This document shows, one piece after another, positions 24,001 to 33,081 of a stretch of DNA of 64,000 nucleotides (positions are counted from its first letter, which is position 1; every line of letters begins with the position of its first letter). The DNA comes from Ischnura elegans. Taxonomy: Eukaryota > Arthropoda > Insecta > Odonata > Coenagrionidae. The notes beneath the pieces were generated by a model. It did not search any database and was not told the origin of the DNA. It worked only from the letters and a program-made list of their open reading frames with translations. The stretch spans positions 82,963,243 through 83,027,242 of the forward strand of contig NC_060248.1 in NCBI RefSeq assembly GCF_921293095.1. The letters are read 5' to 3'. Position numbers and translations under genes: made by a program.

Positions 24001-27000
24001 TCTATTGTTTGTCATACGCTAAATTTGAAAGATTCAATACTAAATAGCGGGAAAAATGTAATTTTCGAGGAAACATTATGTAATATATTTTAAAGTGTTT
24101 TTAAAAAACTTTCTTATAATGACAAAAAATATTTTTTATCATGAAATTTGAGCGAGTAATGATTAAAAATAAGATCAGTCCCTACTTTTTTGTACGAAAA
24201 AATCAGTGAAAACAACTCCTTATTACCACGCTAGACAAAATTAATCAATGCCCTTCAGTATTTCTCTTTATTTAAGTATTGTTAATTGATCCTAGAAGTT
24301 TTTTTAATTTACAACTCTAAATTTTGAAAAAATTGAAGGAAAAAGTGAAAAGTCATTTTTTACAATTTCGTTAAAAATGCTCTTTTTTTCAAAATAACTC
24401 CAAAAAAGCTGGAGATATGAAAAAAATGCACGAGTGATAAATTGTAGCTCCTTTATTTTCAAATATTTTGGTGTGTTTAAATTTTCTATATAATAAATAT
24501 TTGGTGAGATATTGATAATTAAAACCTCTATTTCCAAGGGAGCTCCACCTTATTTAAACCCTTAAATCCCTCCCCTTTCAAAATTAATGACTCGAAAAAA
24601 ATTTAATTCGCATGATCTTGTAGTCAGTAAAAACCCTACAAAATACAATTTATATGAACTTTCTATCATAAAAAATAAAGGAGCTATGTTTGAAATACCA
24701 ATCAAATTTATTTTCGAAAAATTCGAAATCCACAATTCAGAGCATAATATTCCTCATAATCAGCATATTCTTCGTGTATTTTACGTTATAAGCTAACGAT
24801 ACACTCAAATTTGCTACAAAATAAACACACATACCCATAAGATGTATATATACATACACATATGTGAGTATGTGTGCTCTCGCTCACAGTGACCTGTGAG
24901 CATGCATGTGGTGGGAAGACTGGAAGCCATACAGTCTCCGTTTGATTGTGTTTCATGTAATGTCTACATAAATTTACATTTATTTGTTTATGTTACCATT
25001 ACGAAGTTTGTTCTGTTTATCCTATTGTTATACCTTTTCTGTGCTGTGATTAAAATCATGAGAGAAAAAAGTGAATACATAATGAAAGGAGTAAGAAAGT
25101 GAATAACAAGATACAATGTGATACATAATTTTTATTTTTAGGGTAAATAATTTTTTTTGCATTAACCCCCAGTAAGGGTTGATGATTATGGGTTGAAACG
25201 CCTTAAAATTCTTTTCCAAACAAAAAAAATAATTATGCAAATAATTTAAACTAAATTTTACCCGTATTTAGCTTTAAAATATAATTTTTTAAGTTCCAAC
25301 TTTTAGGGGTAGTTTTCACCCCTAAAAAATTAAACGCGCCCTTCGGCATAGTATAGATTTTGAAGAAGGGGGTATGATTAGTCTAATCTCAAATATTTTT
25401 GCAAATCAATTCGGTTTGAAAAACATTTTTAAAGGAGGTATGATTAGTATAAACACAAATTTTTATGCAAATCGATTCAGTTTGAAAATTCTTTTTTACA
25501 TTAACCCCCAATAAGGGTTGATTATTATGGGTTGAAACACCTTAAAATTATTTTTCAAACATAAAAAAATAATTATACATATAATTTGAACTAAATTTTA
25601 CACGTATTTAGCATTAAAAAATAACTTTTTAAGTTTCAGCTTTTAGGGGTAGTTTTCACCCCTAAAAAATAAAACGCGCCCTTCGGCATAATATAGATTT
25701 TGAAGATCGGGGTATGATTAGTCTAATCCGAAATATTATTGCAAATCGATTCGGTTTGAAAAACATTTTTAAAGGAGGTATGATTAGTATAAACACAAAT
25801 TTTTATGCAAATCGATTCAGTTTGAAAATTCTTTTTTACATTAACCCCCAATAAGGGTTGATTATTATGGGTTGAAACACCTTAAAATTATTTTTCAAAC
25901 ATAAAAAAATAATTATACATATAATTTGAACTAAATTTTACACGTATTTAGCTTTAAAAAATAATTTTTTAAGTTACAGCTTTTAGGGGTAGATTTCACC
26001 CCTAAAAAATAAAAAGCGCCCTTCGGCATAATATAGAATTTGAAGTAGGGGGTATAATTAGTCTAATCCCAAATTTTGGTGCAAATCGATTCAGTTTGAA
26101 AAAATTGCAAGGTTTTTCACTTTTATGAGCTTCATTTCCTGGACTATTATGTTTTTTTGTGAGATGTTTCTTTTGTCAATTGTTAGAGGTTCATCATTTA
26201 TGAAAAACTATCTTGCTTTCACGTGCATATGAAAATTTGATGACTTTCATTGGCACCAAGAGTTTTATGTTTATTTTATATTTTAAATACTTGTTTAGTG
26301 TATGATTCTTGAAATCCTCTGGTTTTCAAATTTAATTAGTATATTTTTATACACTAAGATAAAATATTTTCTCTACAATCTCATTTAACTTTTTCAGTAA
26401 ACAGTAAATTTTGATCTTAAAGAACCACATGGCTCAAATGAAAATTTATGCATTCCTATCTACTGTTGGGATGAATAAATGATGTGATGAAAAATATGTT
26501 TAACCAAATTAAATAAGCATAATGCATAAACTGCAACATCATCTACCACTAAAAATGGATTCCATTTTGTTAAGCTCAAGGCAAGTGATAGAGACATATT
26601 GTGATAGCTTTTCGGTTGGCATGTTCTAAAATGTTTTGACCAATTAGAACACCACCAACACCACTCATTAATTTTTTAATTTTCAGTAGTTCTTTGATCC
26701 AAGATTTTGAAAACATTTTAGAGAATGCCTATTATCAAATTAAGTGCAAAGTGTTCAATTCCACCTATGTTAATGTCGACTTAATGAGCGTTTGAAATAT
26801 TCTGGATGCTGACAATCCACTTTAGAAATTTCAATTAATATTATAAATTATACTAATACTCATACTGAATCACTTCCTTATTATATGTTCTTGCCATTAG
26901 CCAGAAGCCGAAACATAGACATATGTAATTGCACTTTCAGAATAAAGAAAAAGGAGGGGAATCGATTAATGATGACCTATGTTGGATGATAATTTTTTCG

Positions 27001-30000
27001 TTTTTACGAAATTTCGTTATTATTCGTATTAAGAAAAAATGAATAAAAATGATTGAGACGGGAGGGAGACTATTGAAACTATACAAAATTAGTGATCGTT
27101 TTTTTCATTGATGATCTTTTAAATTCCTCAGATTTTTGAGAGTTATATGGAGATAATTTTTAGAACATTTGGAGGTTATCAATAGCATTGATTGTTATCT
27201 GCCTACCAGGCTGCCACGCTCCCATCCATACATAAAGTGTGACTAAATTGACTCCCTGAGCTGTCTGGTGGATCCTGTGCAATCAACCACCATGCATTCC
27301 GTATGACGTTTGAGGGAAGCATACCACGAAGGATAAATGAGTCTTGGATCCATTTACTTGTGGAGAAAGAATAAAAAGGTTCCACTCCTGGTGACCACGA
27401 GAGGAATGTTTGAGTTTTACAAATAAAAAATAATACTTATAGTCGATAAAAAGAATAAAATTTCCCATTGCGGTGTTTTGGTCAAATATCGTCGTCATCT
27501 GCGGAGAGGAGAATTTTAAGACATCAAACTGAGGAGAAACATGCGTAAAATTATTCTAGTCATATCTGAGCCTTTTCCAGTAACGTTTTGATACATTTTC
27601 CGATTATCCTACCAGTAAACGACCGTATTATACAAGATAAAGAAAAATTGTCACGACCTTTTAACCCAGGATAGCTGATGCAAGTAGGAACCAAAATTAC
27701 TAATGATGTTTTGGTCGAAAATGCACCAAAACGCACAAACTACAGAAAAAGCAAAGGGAATACCTGAATAAGAGGGTGAAAAGTCCCCCCTCCGGGATTT
27801 TTCCCGTGCTCAGGGCACGCAATTCAAATAGGAATAAACTCCTCACACTTCCAAATTCTTCCACTTAGAAATTTTCAAATCGACGCCATTTCTCCTTGTC
27901 TCGCTGTAAATTCTTGAAAACAAGCGGAAATCTGCTCCACTAAAATGCTTTCGAATGCCGCAAACCGCATTAAAAAAATAAGCTTTTCAGTCCGAGATTT
28001 CTAAAAACACTGAAATTCGTATTTTTGAGCTAGCTTGCCCTGGTGGGCCTCTAGCAAGCTGGAAGTGTGGGGTGGTTGGTCCTATTTGATCTCAAATAGT
28101 ATGCCCTGAGTACAGGAAAAATCTCGGAGGGGGGACTTTTCACCCTCTTATTCAGCTGTGCCCTTTGTGCCAAGCGCTCCGATCGGCCATGAGTTGGCCC
28201 TATTGCCGGACGCTTTGGGTACATCGCCAATTCGCGATCTCCGGCAGGCTAAGTATTTGAAGTCATAAGTTGTCCAGAGTAGTGATGGGTCGCTCGCGAT
28301 CGATTCGTTGAAAAGGATCGAATCACCATATGAATCAAAAGACTCGTGATTCTTTTCTCGTAAGCAAGTCGATTAACAATCAGTCCCACTTCCGGAAATA
28401 AGTTCCGGGACATCTGAGGGAATTTGAAGGTTTTTACTTGCTTGAAATTTGGAAAACGCTCAGGAATTGATCGAGAAATAGAATGCCACAATAGTGATAT
28501 CGTGTATCGGTTCCTGATTTAGAAGTAACGGTTATGCGATTTTCAATATGTGTAACGTCGATTGTGCTGATCATGAAGGATAGAACCTCTATTGTGGTGA
28601 CCACCGAATCCTTCGAATCTCAAAATAGAAACTCCCATCGAGAAATGTTTTTTATAAATGAGGGCCCATAGTCATATAGATAAATAAGATTTAATGTAAA
28701 AACTCAAAATTGTAACTGTCAGCAGCGTGAATATGCATCTTAGGTTTGGTAACAAAATCTATGCATTAAATAATTATCAATACCTTAATTTAAAATAACC
28801 TATAAATTTGAAAAGTGCATTCATCACATCTTAGAGCATGTAATTGAAAGCACTGCGTAGAATATGATAATTTATATTTATTATATGATATTATAACGAT
28901 TAAAAAAAATCAAAATCTAGCGTTTTTAATCAACCAGTTAATTACAGTGGCGTAATAATGGGGGGTGGGGGTGGATGAGGGGATATCTCCTCCCACCCCA
29001 AAGCCCCAGAGAAATAAAAAATATTTAAAGCTATTGTCTAGTTTTGACAAGTAATAACTACATTTACTTAGAGTTAAATCTTTAGTGGCAAAATGATGTA
29101 AACATGTATTTTCAAGCATGTGATTTTTCAAAAATTTACCTTCTCTTCCCCCCCCCCCCCCCCACCCCGTCACTACCTCCGGCCATTCCAATCCCCCCTA
29201 AGCATGTTCATTGTTACCCCACCGAGTTAATACGTATATACCAGGCCCATGATGATCGAGAACGAGAATCGTGAAGGGGAACGGTGAATCCCACATGAGA
29301 GAAGAATCATGATTCTTCTATGATTGAATCATTCAAGTGAATTGGATCAAAATGATTGAATCAGCAAAATGAACGACTCGCCCCATCTATAGTCCAGAGG
29401 ATCTAGCGACAGGGCAATTTGACGGCCCATCGGAGCGCTTGGCCCAAAGTTTTTATAGTTTAAAAATGGTGAATTTTCGCTCTAAATATCATTAGTCATT
29501 TTGGTACTGGCATTAGCTACCCAGGGTTCATATTTCGTGACAAAATGTTTCTCCACCCAATATGGTACGAATACATGTGCGATAGTATAGATAGCCCTAA
29601 AGGTTCTCATGTTTTCGAATGCAATAATTTTCATGCAATTTTCTGTTCTCTTCCAATGCATTGAATACCCAGTAACATACATTTTCTAACATTCACAGTG
29701 GTATGAAAAGTTTTTAAAGAGAGTACGTACCTACGAATCGGTGCAGCCCATGATCAGGTGCTGACAAACATCATTGATTCAAAAATAAAAGTTGTTAAAT
29801 TCCACACAATATTCAATAAAACTACCGATTTCAATCATTGAAGGTCATTATCAAGAGGTAACAGACCTGATTTAGAACTTGGTAATGACCTGAAAAGATC
29901 GAAAGTGGTAGAGTTTTAATAAATACTGTGTGGAATATAACAGCGTTTCTTTTTGAACGTATCACGTCACCATTCCATTAAGTGAACTCGCGAACCATTG

Positions 30001-32993
30001 ATTTGATGCTGACAACATCACTCCTTCTTTAGGGCAGTCGTGTAGAAACAGCTCTTTTCTCCCTCACGTCCGTGGGATATTTTTGGGATCCCCTGATCTC
30101 TTCTTTTTATTTCGACCACCTCCTCCTTTTAATTTAGCGTCCGTTGGCAAAAATCCCTGAAGTCTTAGCGAGGGCGTAGAGATAAGACGGGACGCGATGA
30201 GGGGTTTGGGTTGTTAAGGGATGGCTCTCAACTTTATTTTTAAAGATATATTTTTTTCCGAATTCAATAAAGGGCGTCCTCCTTTTTCAATCGCCCCACC
30301 TTCTTCTCTTTCCTCCCGTCCTTATCTGACGCTGGCAAATTGGTAACCTCTCAAGTTGGGGTTACCGGAATAAAAAGGCCATAGTGTTCTCCTCGTGTGC
30401 CCTCGTGGTCTGAATGGGGATGGATGGAGACAATACTTTTTTTTTGTTTCTTCAGAGTGTTTTCTTCCGGCCGAAGATCTACTTTTTAAGCAGGTCGTGA
30501 ATGGAGAGAAAAAGGGTTCACCCTTGGATCTATTTTGTCCATCCTAGGGACACAGCCATTTTGATTCCGTTTCCATAATAAAAATGAAAAAAAATTATCG
30601 AAAAATAAGTTAGGTCAATCTATTTCCTTAGCTTTGTAACACTTACTGTGCGTAAAAATGTTGCGTGAATTCTGGCTGATGGAAAAGACTATTAATGAAA
30701 ACGGATTCTTAAGAATAGAAATCAAATTTAGAATGTAATAAATCTCAAACATTAAACGGAAATGCATGCACTAATTGCAATAATGCAATAATGCAACATG
30801 CAATAATGCATGCATCATGCACTAATTTGCTGTAGATATTCGTGGAAAACATTTTTTTTATCGTTCTTGTACCTCTTAAGTCTGAATGGTTAGAGATAAA
30901 CATTTAGTATCTTCCACGTATTTTTCTTACTGAAGATCTACCTTTCAAGCGGGTCGTGGGTTATGTGGATCGCCGCCTGCGTTACCGTAAAATAATGCAT
31001 TTCATTTCTATGACTGACCTAACTCCCTTGTATTTAAATGGGAAATTACGTAAAATTTTATCAAAAGAATGGAGTATTTGAGGAGAAAAATTGTCGTATA
31101 TGATCGAGATGATTCATTTCTCACGTCGCAATCTCATCTAAATCGTATGAGGTGAGAGAAAAAAATCTAAAATTTGCACGATTTATCATGAATGCAAATG
31201 GAGTGCAATTCCAGTGGTTTTCCTTAAGATGGATTGGTCAGAGTTCGGCGATGGTGCTGAATTTAGTGACGTCAATCCATGATTTTCAATCAACAATCGT
31301 TAGTCATAAAATCGATGTCAAATTACAAAATCAATGCTATCAATTGAAAGTCGTCAGCAGAAAACTTCCACTTCTTCGACTTTCAATTAGCAGGCATTGC
31401 ATTCTTGCAAAATCTCCACCGCGAAGAGGGACGCCTGCCAAATACGCGACATATAAAACGTTCATGACGTATCCGTTGCTGTTTAAAGGCGGGGGCGATT
31501 GGAATCGCCAATATCTCTACTACTGTGCCTCAGAAATAATCGATTGAGTTCGAAAACACTTCAGGGAGTCTAGACGTGCAACGTTTAGAAATATTTTGCT
31601 AAAACTGATGCATGTGACTTATATGATCTTTTGGATATGTCCACCTTAACATTAAATACAACCGAGGTTACTGGCGATAACCGCTCACGGCAGAATTTTA
31701 GCCATTGCTACGGGAACATTTGAAGTAGTAAAGAAACGAGTAGAACTAGCGGGTGTTTTTAAAAATTAATTTCAAATGATACAGAAAGGTTAGAGCTTTA
31801 ATTTATCAGTGAAATTAAGCTACCAGCAATGAACTCAGACAATAGTTCCGAAGCTTTAGGTAATTTTACTGCTGTGAAGATGTTATTTCATCAGTGCCCA
31901 CAAAGAAACTATGCGTGCGGAAATAATTAGAGAACATTTGCATGTGCACTTTCATGGGATAATATTCCTCAACTTTGGAGGTGGAAGAAAAGAGTGAATC
32001 AAGGTGAAGGCAAGTTATTCAGGAATTAAGTTACGGAGAAAACAAAAAATGAAGATAAAAATACGCTAAAGACAGGAATCACCAAGTCTTGAGACACCAG
32101 TAAACAGTCTTCAACCTTGGCTGGGAAAAACAAGGGTGACAAGTATGAAGTTAAGTGGACCGAACAAATGTTAGGAACACTAATCCAAGCGCAGCCACTA
32201 AGTTCTGCGACGTAAACAGTTCATGAAGGAGAGTGAAGGTTGGCAGGAATGAAATTAAGGGGAGCAAACAGATGACGATCGCACGACGACACCACCTCCC
32301 CGAAGCGGGAAACCACAAAGTTCTGCGGAATCCGTAAAAAAATCCTAAACTTTACCGGAGAAGAAAACAGCAGATAGACATGAGGCATTCGGGATGGCTA
32401 ACTTCATGTCTATCTCCAGAATATCTCATGTCTGCAAAAACAAAGGATTTGGGCCCTCACGCGTCGACGTCGAGAACCACCAAGTTCTGCGCACTAGTAA
32501 ACAATTTCTGTGGATAGGGGCAGATTCTAAAGTGAACGGGGATGAAAGTGAAGGTAAGAGTGGGCATGGATGAAGTTTTGGGGAAACCGCACAGGGCACG
32601 GGAACACTTACCCGTCGAAGTCGAGAACCATCAAGTTCTGCGACGCCGGTAAACAATCCTCGAGTGTAGAGGAGGACATTCCTTGGGGAAGGGAGGGTGA
32701 AGGTAGAGAGAGAGAGCAGAAGTATAGAGGGGCACTCACCCGTCGACGAGTGGCACTTCGGAGAGGATCCTGCGCACGAGAGCCAGCCGATCCTCCGGCG
32801 ACGCGAATGGCGAGGGGGCGGTGGGCGGGGGCGCCGGGGGAAGGAGGTCCGGCGGCGAGGGGGGCGCTGGCGCGGGAGGCGGCGAGGGCGAGGGCTCGGA
32901 CGAGGGCCCGCGGAGGGCCAGCGGCACCCCTAGCGCGATGCCCAGCGCCGTCACCATGAGCACGAGCAGGATGGCGAGGCAGGCGTTCTGCAT
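11861..32993 (-). CDS. Membrane dipeptidase (peptidase family M19), 10 exons
   Basis: Ten exons join in phase to 495 residues. M19 enzymes are zinc hydrolases that split dipeptides, including Cys-Gly from glutathione breakdown, outside the cell. Residues 5-27 are hydrophobic (signal anchor or signal peptide), about 30-60 form a Pro/Ser/Ala stalk, and the catalytic domain follows. Matches to human DPEP1 are His86 and Asp88 (HND), Glu199 (GIEGGH), His226 (THAC), His277 (DLAH), His298 (FSH) and Arg309 (PRN). Cys145-Cys227 and Cys305-Cys337 fit its disulfides; N338 is a sequon. Gly367 in GAGFDG stands where DPEP1 has catalytic Asp (GDFDG). A Ser/Thr/Pro-rich insertion covers about 393-415. No hydrophobic C-terminal tail for a GPI anchor is seen. 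Introns run from 128 to about 9,475 bases. Confidence 0.93.
12521..13600 (-). mobile_element. pogo/Tigger-like element in dipeptidase intron 9
   Basis: The terminal inverted repeats are CAGTAAAACTCC at 12521 and GGAGTTTTACTG ending at 13600, each flanked by TA as in Tc1/mariner-type elements. The open frame 12479-12850 on the - strand ([19 protein letters not shown]) resembles the C-terminal tail of pogo/Tigger transposases, a weak match by eye. CAGTAGAAGATCTGTAATCC near 12984 may be the end of a second related element inside. Confidence 0.65.
13680..13875 (-). CDS. Dipeptidase exon 9 (with Ser/Thr/Pro insertion)
   Basis: The acceptor TTTCTCTGCAG and the donor GTAATT bound [18 protein letters not shown], then a low-complexity run of about 23 residues ([19 protein letters not shown]), then [17 protein letters not shown]. 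The outer blocks match DPEP1 closely (GLEDVSKYPDL and NLLRVFEAVE); the run between them is extra. Confidence 0.93.
14045..14330. repeat. Fragments of two dispersed elements in intron 8
   Basis: GGCATAACTAGAAATATGC followed by a G-run (14051-14095) repeats the end type of the hAT element at 6753. CAGTACATTACCGATTATTC (14256) followed by a second ATAATCGG word about 50 bases on resembles one end of a Tigger-type element. Neither has a matching second end nearby. Confidence 0.45.
14490..15157. mobile_element. MITE with TAATAGGGTGGTTTCCT inverted repeats
   Basis: TAATAGGGTGGTTTCCT at 14490-14506 is exactly inverted at 15141-15157. If TA is the duplicated target, the element runs ATAGGG...CCCTAT. 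The interior is non-coding, with CACGTGACGTCAC near 14673 and a doubled CTACCTGCTAG word near 14862-14900. It lies in dipeptidase intron 8. Confidence 0.75.
15525..15556. repeat. Perfect 32-bp palindrome
   Basis: CCATAGAGTAAGTATA is followed without a spacer by its exact reverse complement. GGCCATA lies on both sides (about 15519-15524 with one boundary base, and 15555-15561). It sits in intron 8. Confidence 0.9.
16221..16296 (-). CDS. Dipeptidase exon 8 (GAGFDG, substituted catalytic Asp)
   Basis: The acceptor TATTTTCAG and the donor GTAAGT bound [19 protein letters not shown] followed by FDGID (residues 349-372). The intron before it is only 128 bases. DPEP1 has GGDFDG here; the first Asp of that motif is Gly367 in this gene (codon GGT). 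Confidence 0.92.
16425..16509 (-). CDS. Dipeptidase exon 7
   Basis: The acceptor TTGTTGCAG and the donor GTAAGA bound [18 protein letters not shown] (ending at Cys337) and the sequon NET, then STMDDVI. It matches LVMVNFYNNYISC of DPEP1. Confidence 0.92.
17940..18116 (-). CDS. Dipeptidase exon 6 (DLAH, FSH and RN motifs)
   Basis: The acceptor GAAGTGTAG and the donor GTGAGT bound 59 whole codons. [17 protein letters not shown] gives zinc ligand His277. [14 protein letters not shown] gives zinc ligand His298 and Cys305. PSPRNLPDE gives Arg309, which binds the substrate carboxylate in DPEP1. VVVHEMN stands where DPEP1 has RVVKELN. Confidence 0.94.
18117..20620. other. Dipeptidase intron 5, with an inverted-repeat element at about 18750-19930
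   Basis: No exon seen in this intron. Left part 18770-18945 (CCAATACCGGTATTCAACTACC, then repeated TACCTAGG and GGTTCCTGA words) is mirrored by right part 19735-19930 (GGTACTTGAATACC, ACCTAGGTATTTGAATACC). This suggests a decayed transposon of about 1.2 kb with long, divergent inverted repeats. Frames inside it (18819-19052, 19378-19620) match nothing known. Confidence 0.5.
20621..20705 (-). CDS. Dipeptidase exon 5
   Basis: It encodes [12 protein letters not shown] through GLSEFGK (residues 233-260), matching the WAD...GLSPFG stretch of relatives. The acceptor CATGGCAG has a weak pyrimidine tract, but the phase (one base to finish Trp232) and the donor GTACAG fit both neighbours. The middle of the exon is poorly conserved, as usual for this surface loop. 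Confidence 0.85.
21531..21681 (-). CDS. Dipeptidase exon 4 (GIEGGH and [11 protein letters not shown])
   Basis: The acceptor TATATTTTTTCAG and the donor GTGAGT bound residues 183-231. The exon holds the bridging zinc ligand Glu199 in LLGIEGGH, and His226 and Cys227 in [10 protein letters not shown]. Both are strongly conserved in family M19. Confidence 0.94.
22112..22244 (-). CDS. Dipeptidase exon 3
   Basis: Between the acceptor CCATTTCAG and the donor GTTTGT it encodes residues 138-181: LWSAFVPC, matching FWSVYTPC of DPEP1, then [17 protein letters not shown] and LQFVTTTS. It ends one base into the codon for Glu182. Confidence 0.92.
23108..23264 (-). CDS. Dipeptidase exon 2 (HND metal-binding motif)
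   Basis: The acceptor CCCTCAAAAG is followed by one base completing Gly85, then [15 protein letters not shown] and on to [15 protein letters not shown] (residues 86-137), with donor GTAATC. His86 and Asp88 match the first zinc ligands of M19 dipeptidases. The usual HNDLPW reads HNDAAW. Confidence 0.92.
23540..26146. mobile_element. 2.6-kb DNA element with TTA target duplication and internal tandem repeats
   Basis: TAGTCCAGGAAATGAAGC at 23540 is exactly inverted at the right end (to 26146), and TTA follows on both sides (23537-23539 and 26147-26149). A second inner inverted block, TTGCAATTTTTTCAAACTG, lies near each end. No transposase is readable, so it is probably non-autonomous. The superfamily was not identified. 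It lies in dipeptidase intron 1, 275 bases upstream of exon 2. Confidence 0.75.
25161..26100. repeat. Tandem repeat, about 340 bp, nearly three units
   Basis: Units start at ATTAACCCCC (25161), 25500 and 25840, a period of 339-340 bases. Each holds TTAGGGGTAG...CACCCCTAA, CGCGCCCTTCGGCATA and ends with CAAATCGATTCAGTTTGAAAA, which is also the inner block of the element's inverted repeats. The last unit runs into the right end. A diverged copy of the GGGTGG/CCACCC part lies near the left end (23650-23700). Confidence 0.85.
26150..27763. other. Dipeptidase intron 1 sequence, nothing recognised
   Basis: AT-rich, with no exon accepted. A frame at 27203-27385 on the - strand faintly resembles the end of exon 2 but fails on phase (see rejected items). 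Confidence 0.5.
27764..28155. mobile_element. MITE with inverted repeats of about 54 bp
   Basis: CTGAATAAGAGGGTGAAAAG at 27764 and its continuation CCCCCCTCCGGGATTTTTCC are mirrored at 28100-28155 with few mismatches. Length is 392 bases. No clear target duplication. Non-coding. Confidence 0.75.
28280..29391. mobile_element. hAT element, TAGTGATGGG family, exact 8-bp duplication
   Basis: It starts TAGTGATGGGTCGCTCG and ends CGACTCGCCCCATCTATA. GTCCAGAG lies on both sides (28272-28279 and 29392-29399). The subterminal GAATCA/GATTCA words and AAAAGACTCG are shared with the element at 49449-50359. No transposase is readable. A third element (about 28945-29225) lies inside. Confidence 0.8.
28945..29225. 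mobile_element. Nested small hAT-like element
   Basis: The left end CAGTGGCGTAATAATG and the right end CATTGTTACCCCACC are roughly inverted and of the same type as 6753-7236. The flanks GTTAATTA and GTTAATAC match at six of eight bases. The right border is uncertain. Long G and C runs lie inside the ends. Confidence 0.5.
29793..29943. repeat. Fold-back with hammerhead-like layout in both arms
   Basis: The left arm (29793-29854) and right arm (29878-29943) are imperfect inverted repeats of about 62-66 bases with a spacer of about 23 bases. Read outward from the centre, each arm has a CTTGATAATGACC or CTTGGTAATGACC word, a short loop, then GAAATCGGTAG or GAAAGTGGTAG, then an AT-rich run ending TGTGTGGAAT. 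The order resembles the 52.4-kb inverted repeat, but the CTGATGA core is not intact. Confidence 0.6.
31152..31547 (+). other. Open frame of 131 codons, no family recognised
   Basis: This open frame in dipeptidase intron 1, antisense to the gene, includes [20 protein letters not shown] and [18 protein letters not shown]. The base composition is less AT-rich than its surroundings. No domain, signal peptide or splice context is visible. It may be part of a repeat; it may equally be chance. Confidence 0.25.
32060..32690. repeat. Decayed repeats resembling the 3' end of dipeptidase exon 1
   Basis: Five units begin with a variant of CACCAAGTTCTGCG at about 32087, 32196, 32314, 32475 and 32626 (+ strand), spaced 109-161 bases. 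Read on the - strand the unit near 32475 gives GTGCGCAGAACTTGGTGG then GTCGACGCGTGAG. Exon 1 ends GTGCGCAGGATCC, then GTCGACGGGTGAG. The unit at 32626 has a full donor-like GACGGGTAAGTG. They lie in intron 1 within 700 bases of the true donor. Confidence 0.6.
32740..32993 (-). CDS. Dipeptidase exon 1 (start, membrane segment, Pro-rich stalk)
   Basis: This exon encodes residues 1-84 plus two bases of Gly85. It starts at the second in-frame Met, [19 protein letters not shown], because that places the hydrophobic segment at the N-terminus; an upstream Met at 33066 would add 25 residues but leave the same membrane segment. A stalk rich in PPAP and SPSP follows, then [17 protein letters not shown], the usual start of the M19 fold. 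The donor is GG|GTGAGT. The exon is very GC- and CpG-rich compared with the AT-rich surroundings. Confidence 0.88.
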
Positions 32994-33081
32994 GCTCAGC
33001 TCGACGACCACTGGCGAGCGGAAGAGACGGGGAGCAGGAAGGGAGAAAAAGAGGAGAAAAAAATTCATTAATATATTAGGA

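Larger units (their letters stand above)
28164..29445. mobile_element. Short outer element split by a hAT insertion
   Basis: TGCCAAGCGCTCCGATCGGCC at about 28169 and its inverted form GGCCCATCGGAGCGCTTGGCC at about 29425-29445 are the two ends of one small element. Removing the hAT insertion at 28280-29391 would leave roughly 170-190 bases. This gives the order of insertion. Confidence 0.6.

Noticed and set aside
27203..27385. Frame on the - strand ending [19 protein letters not shown], similar to the end of dipeptidase exon 2 and followed by a GTAGGC donor
   Set aside because: No HND motif, it does not join exon 1 in phase, and the exon at 23108-23264 fits exactly with HND and the right phase on both sides. 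The likeness is short enough for chance.
32991..33068. Upstream in-frame Met at 33066-33068 as the dipeptidase start
   Set aside because: It would put 25 residues before the hydrophobic segment. The Met at 32991-32993 places that segment at the N-terminus. The upstream start cannot be excluded without transcript data.
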